Notes under the pieces: generated by a model
Told to the model about the DNA's origin: nothing
Seen by the model: the letters and a program-made list of their open reading frames with translations, nothing else
Database searches by the model: none
Position numbers and translations under genes: made by a program
NCBI GenBank assembly: GCA_007117175.1
Contig: SKGZ01000036.1
Location: forward strand, 1-6,451
From: Bacteriovoracales bacterium
GTDB taxonomy: Bacteria; Bdellovibrionota; Bacteriovoracia; Bacteriovoracales; Bacteriovoracaceae
Direction of reading: 5' to 3'
Length of the DNA: 6,451 bases
Shown: one piece after another, positions 5,690 to 6,451 of the stretch
How positions within the stretch are numbered: the stretch's first letter is position 1
Layout of the letters: every line of letters starts with the position of its first letter

Positions 5690-6367
5690 GTGAAGAAAAT
5701 TTTAGTTTTTCCTCTGATCTTTTTATTGCATTCTTGCTTTGAAGCAAGAGAAAAAGTCACTTTTCTTGGTGGTGCTGATGGGCCAGGCCAAGCAAGAAGC
5801 TTTGCTAGCTCTCAAGAAGATTGTGGCACCGATTTAATTGTCAATGGAGTTTGCCAAAACCGAGAGTTACCGACTGTACCTCCAATTAGACGTGACTTGC
5901 TTAAGGCGGGGCACAAAGAAGAAGATCGACATACATCAGGAGCAAATGATTATTATCGTGAAGATTTAAGGAGCAATCAGCAGTATAAAGTGCTTCCTTA
6001 TTGGCGACCAAGTCTTGATGGACGCTTATACTTAGCAGCTTCGAATAATTGGACTAATCTTCCTCGTCAAAGCACCATTAGCGGGAATAAAGGATTAGTT
6101 TTACTTTATATGGATCCTGAGAGATTTGATTATGATCTCAAAACTGCTAATCGAACCAATCCGCTGGTCTCTGGCTATGTGGTTCATCCTCTTGTTTTTC
6201 TTAATTTTCACCCTGCACATTCTCAATTAACAGAGCAGAACTGGGGAGGCACTTATCATGTTGATATCTGCAATGATAGCGGTTATGAGAGAAGTGAAGT
6301 TCCTAGAATTTGTGAGGCCTATACAAATGCAAGTAAAACAACTAAAACTCAAGGTGATTGCTGTTAA
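5690..6367 (+). CDS. Small putative lipoprotein of unknown function
   Basis: A 225-residue protein starting at GTG, 24 bp after the M19-like gene. The N-terminus MKKILVFPLIFLLHSC has a lipobox-like LHSC, so lipidation at C16 is likely, with Phe at +2 and no inner-membrane retention signal. The mature part has six more cysteines (C45, C55, C194, C208, and C224-C225 as the last two residues), consistent with disulfides outside the cytoplasm. Other features are a Gly-rich FLGGADGPGQ segment, a charged region with Arg, Asp and Tyr at residues 67-105, and a region rich in Trp, Asn and His (YWRPSLDGRLYLAASNNW, HPLVFLNFHPAH, NWGGTYHVDIC). I do not recognise a family. The ribosome site is weak (TAAG close to the GTG), so expression may depend on translation of the preceding gene. 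Its operon position suggests an envelope partner of the upstream exported proteins, from context only. Confidence 0.72.
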   Translation: MKKILVFPLIFLLHSCFEAREKVTFLGGADGPGQARSFASSQEDCGTDLIVNGVCQNRELPTVPPIRRDLLKAGHKEEDRHTSGANDYYREDLRSNQQYKVLPYWRPSLDGRLYLAASNNWTNLPRQSTISGNKGLVLLYMDPERFDYDLKTANRTNPLVSGYVVHPLVFLNFHPAHSQLTEQNWGGTYHVDICNDSGYERSEVPRICEAYTNASKTTKTQGDCC

Positions 6368-6376
6368 ACCCCTGCT

Positions 6377-6394
6377 AAACTCCGGAAGTTTTTT
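6377..6394 (+). terminator. Weak candidate intrinsic terminator
   Basis: AAACT, a five-base loop CCGGA, and AGTTT form a 5-bp stem that runs directly into a T-tract ending at 6394, ten bases after the lipoprotein stop. The stem is short and A/T-rich, so termination would be partial at best. The closely following ribosome site and start codon suggest that the next gene may still be in the same transcript. Confidence 0.25.
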
Positions 6395-6414
6395 ATGTAA
6401 CAATAGAGACTGCC

Positions 6415-6420
6415 GGGAGG
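6415..6420 (+). promoter_or_regulatory. Strong ribosome binding site for the right-edge gene
   Basis: GGGAGG lies 6 nt before the ATG at 6427, a near-ideal Shine-Dalgarno arrangement. It supports the call of a truncated gene at the window edge. Confidence 0.6.
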
Positions 6421-6426
6421 TCAATT

Positions 6427-6451
6427 ATGAGCAAGGAAAAGTACATGCCTG
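6427..6451 (+). CDS. Start of an unidentified gene (partial)
   Basis: ATG at 6427 opens a frame reading MSKEKYMP before the window ends. The optimal GGGAGG ribosome site, and its position 59 bp after the lipoprotein gene on the same strand, make it a credible gene start. The visible N-terminus is hydrophilic, with no sign of a signal peptide in eight residues. Nothing can be said about its function. Confidence 0.6.

Noticed and set aside
6380..6420. Possible pairing of CTCCGG (6380-6385) with the CCGGGAGG ribosome site region as an RNA switch
   Set aside because: The helix needs a bulge, is only about six pairs long, and has no alternative conserved structure. Chance is the simpler explanation.

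Overview
The window looks like chromosome of an A+T-rich Gram-negative bacterium. Nearly every gene encodes an exported protein: a probable outer-membrane barrel, two Sec-exported proteins, one probable lipoprotein and one possible lipoprotein. The composition and the mix of poorly conserved envelope proteins would suit Bdellovibrionota or a related deltaproteobacterial lineage, but no marker gene is present, so this is a weak inference.

Layout. Bases 2-85 hold the last 27 codons of a plus-strand gene that converges on, and overlaps by 8 bp, a minus-strand gene (78-773) for a signal-peptide-bearing beta-barrel-like protein. Bases 774-930 are a divergent intergenic region. It holds a good sigma70-type promoter facing right (TTGACA, 17 bp, TATTTT) and a possible extended -10 facing left inside a small palindrome. 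From 931 to the window end all genes lie on the plus strand, packed as an operon: an unrecognised secreted protein (931-1833); an exported fatty-acid alpha-dioxygenase-like haem peroxidase (1847-3826); an exported protein with catalase-superfamily hallmarks (3795-4751, overlapping the previous gene by 32 bp); a peptidase M19-like metallohydrolase without a signal peptide (4751-5665, 1-bp overlap); a small cysteine-containing lipoprotein (5690-6367); and the first codons of another gene (6427 onward).

The main points of interest are linked. The alpha-dioxygenase-like protein retains every catalytic position I can place from the plant enzymes: distal His, haem-site Gln, catalytic Tyr, proximal His, the His/Thr/Arg carboxylate site and the calcium loop. 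Such enzymes turn fatty acids into 2-hydroperoxides. The gene directly after it encodes a divergent catalase-fold protein; some catalase-fold haemoproteins (allene oxide synthases) act on fatty-acid hydroperoxides. Together they suggest an extracytoplasmic lipid-peroxide (oxylipin) module. The first gene of the operon carries an uninterrupted run of nine G just after its signal-peptide codons, in a low-GC context. This is a strong candidate for slipped-strand phase variation that would switch that protein, and perhaps by polarity the whole operon, on and off.

The roles of the first and last operon genes and of the M19-like enzyme in such a module are unknown.
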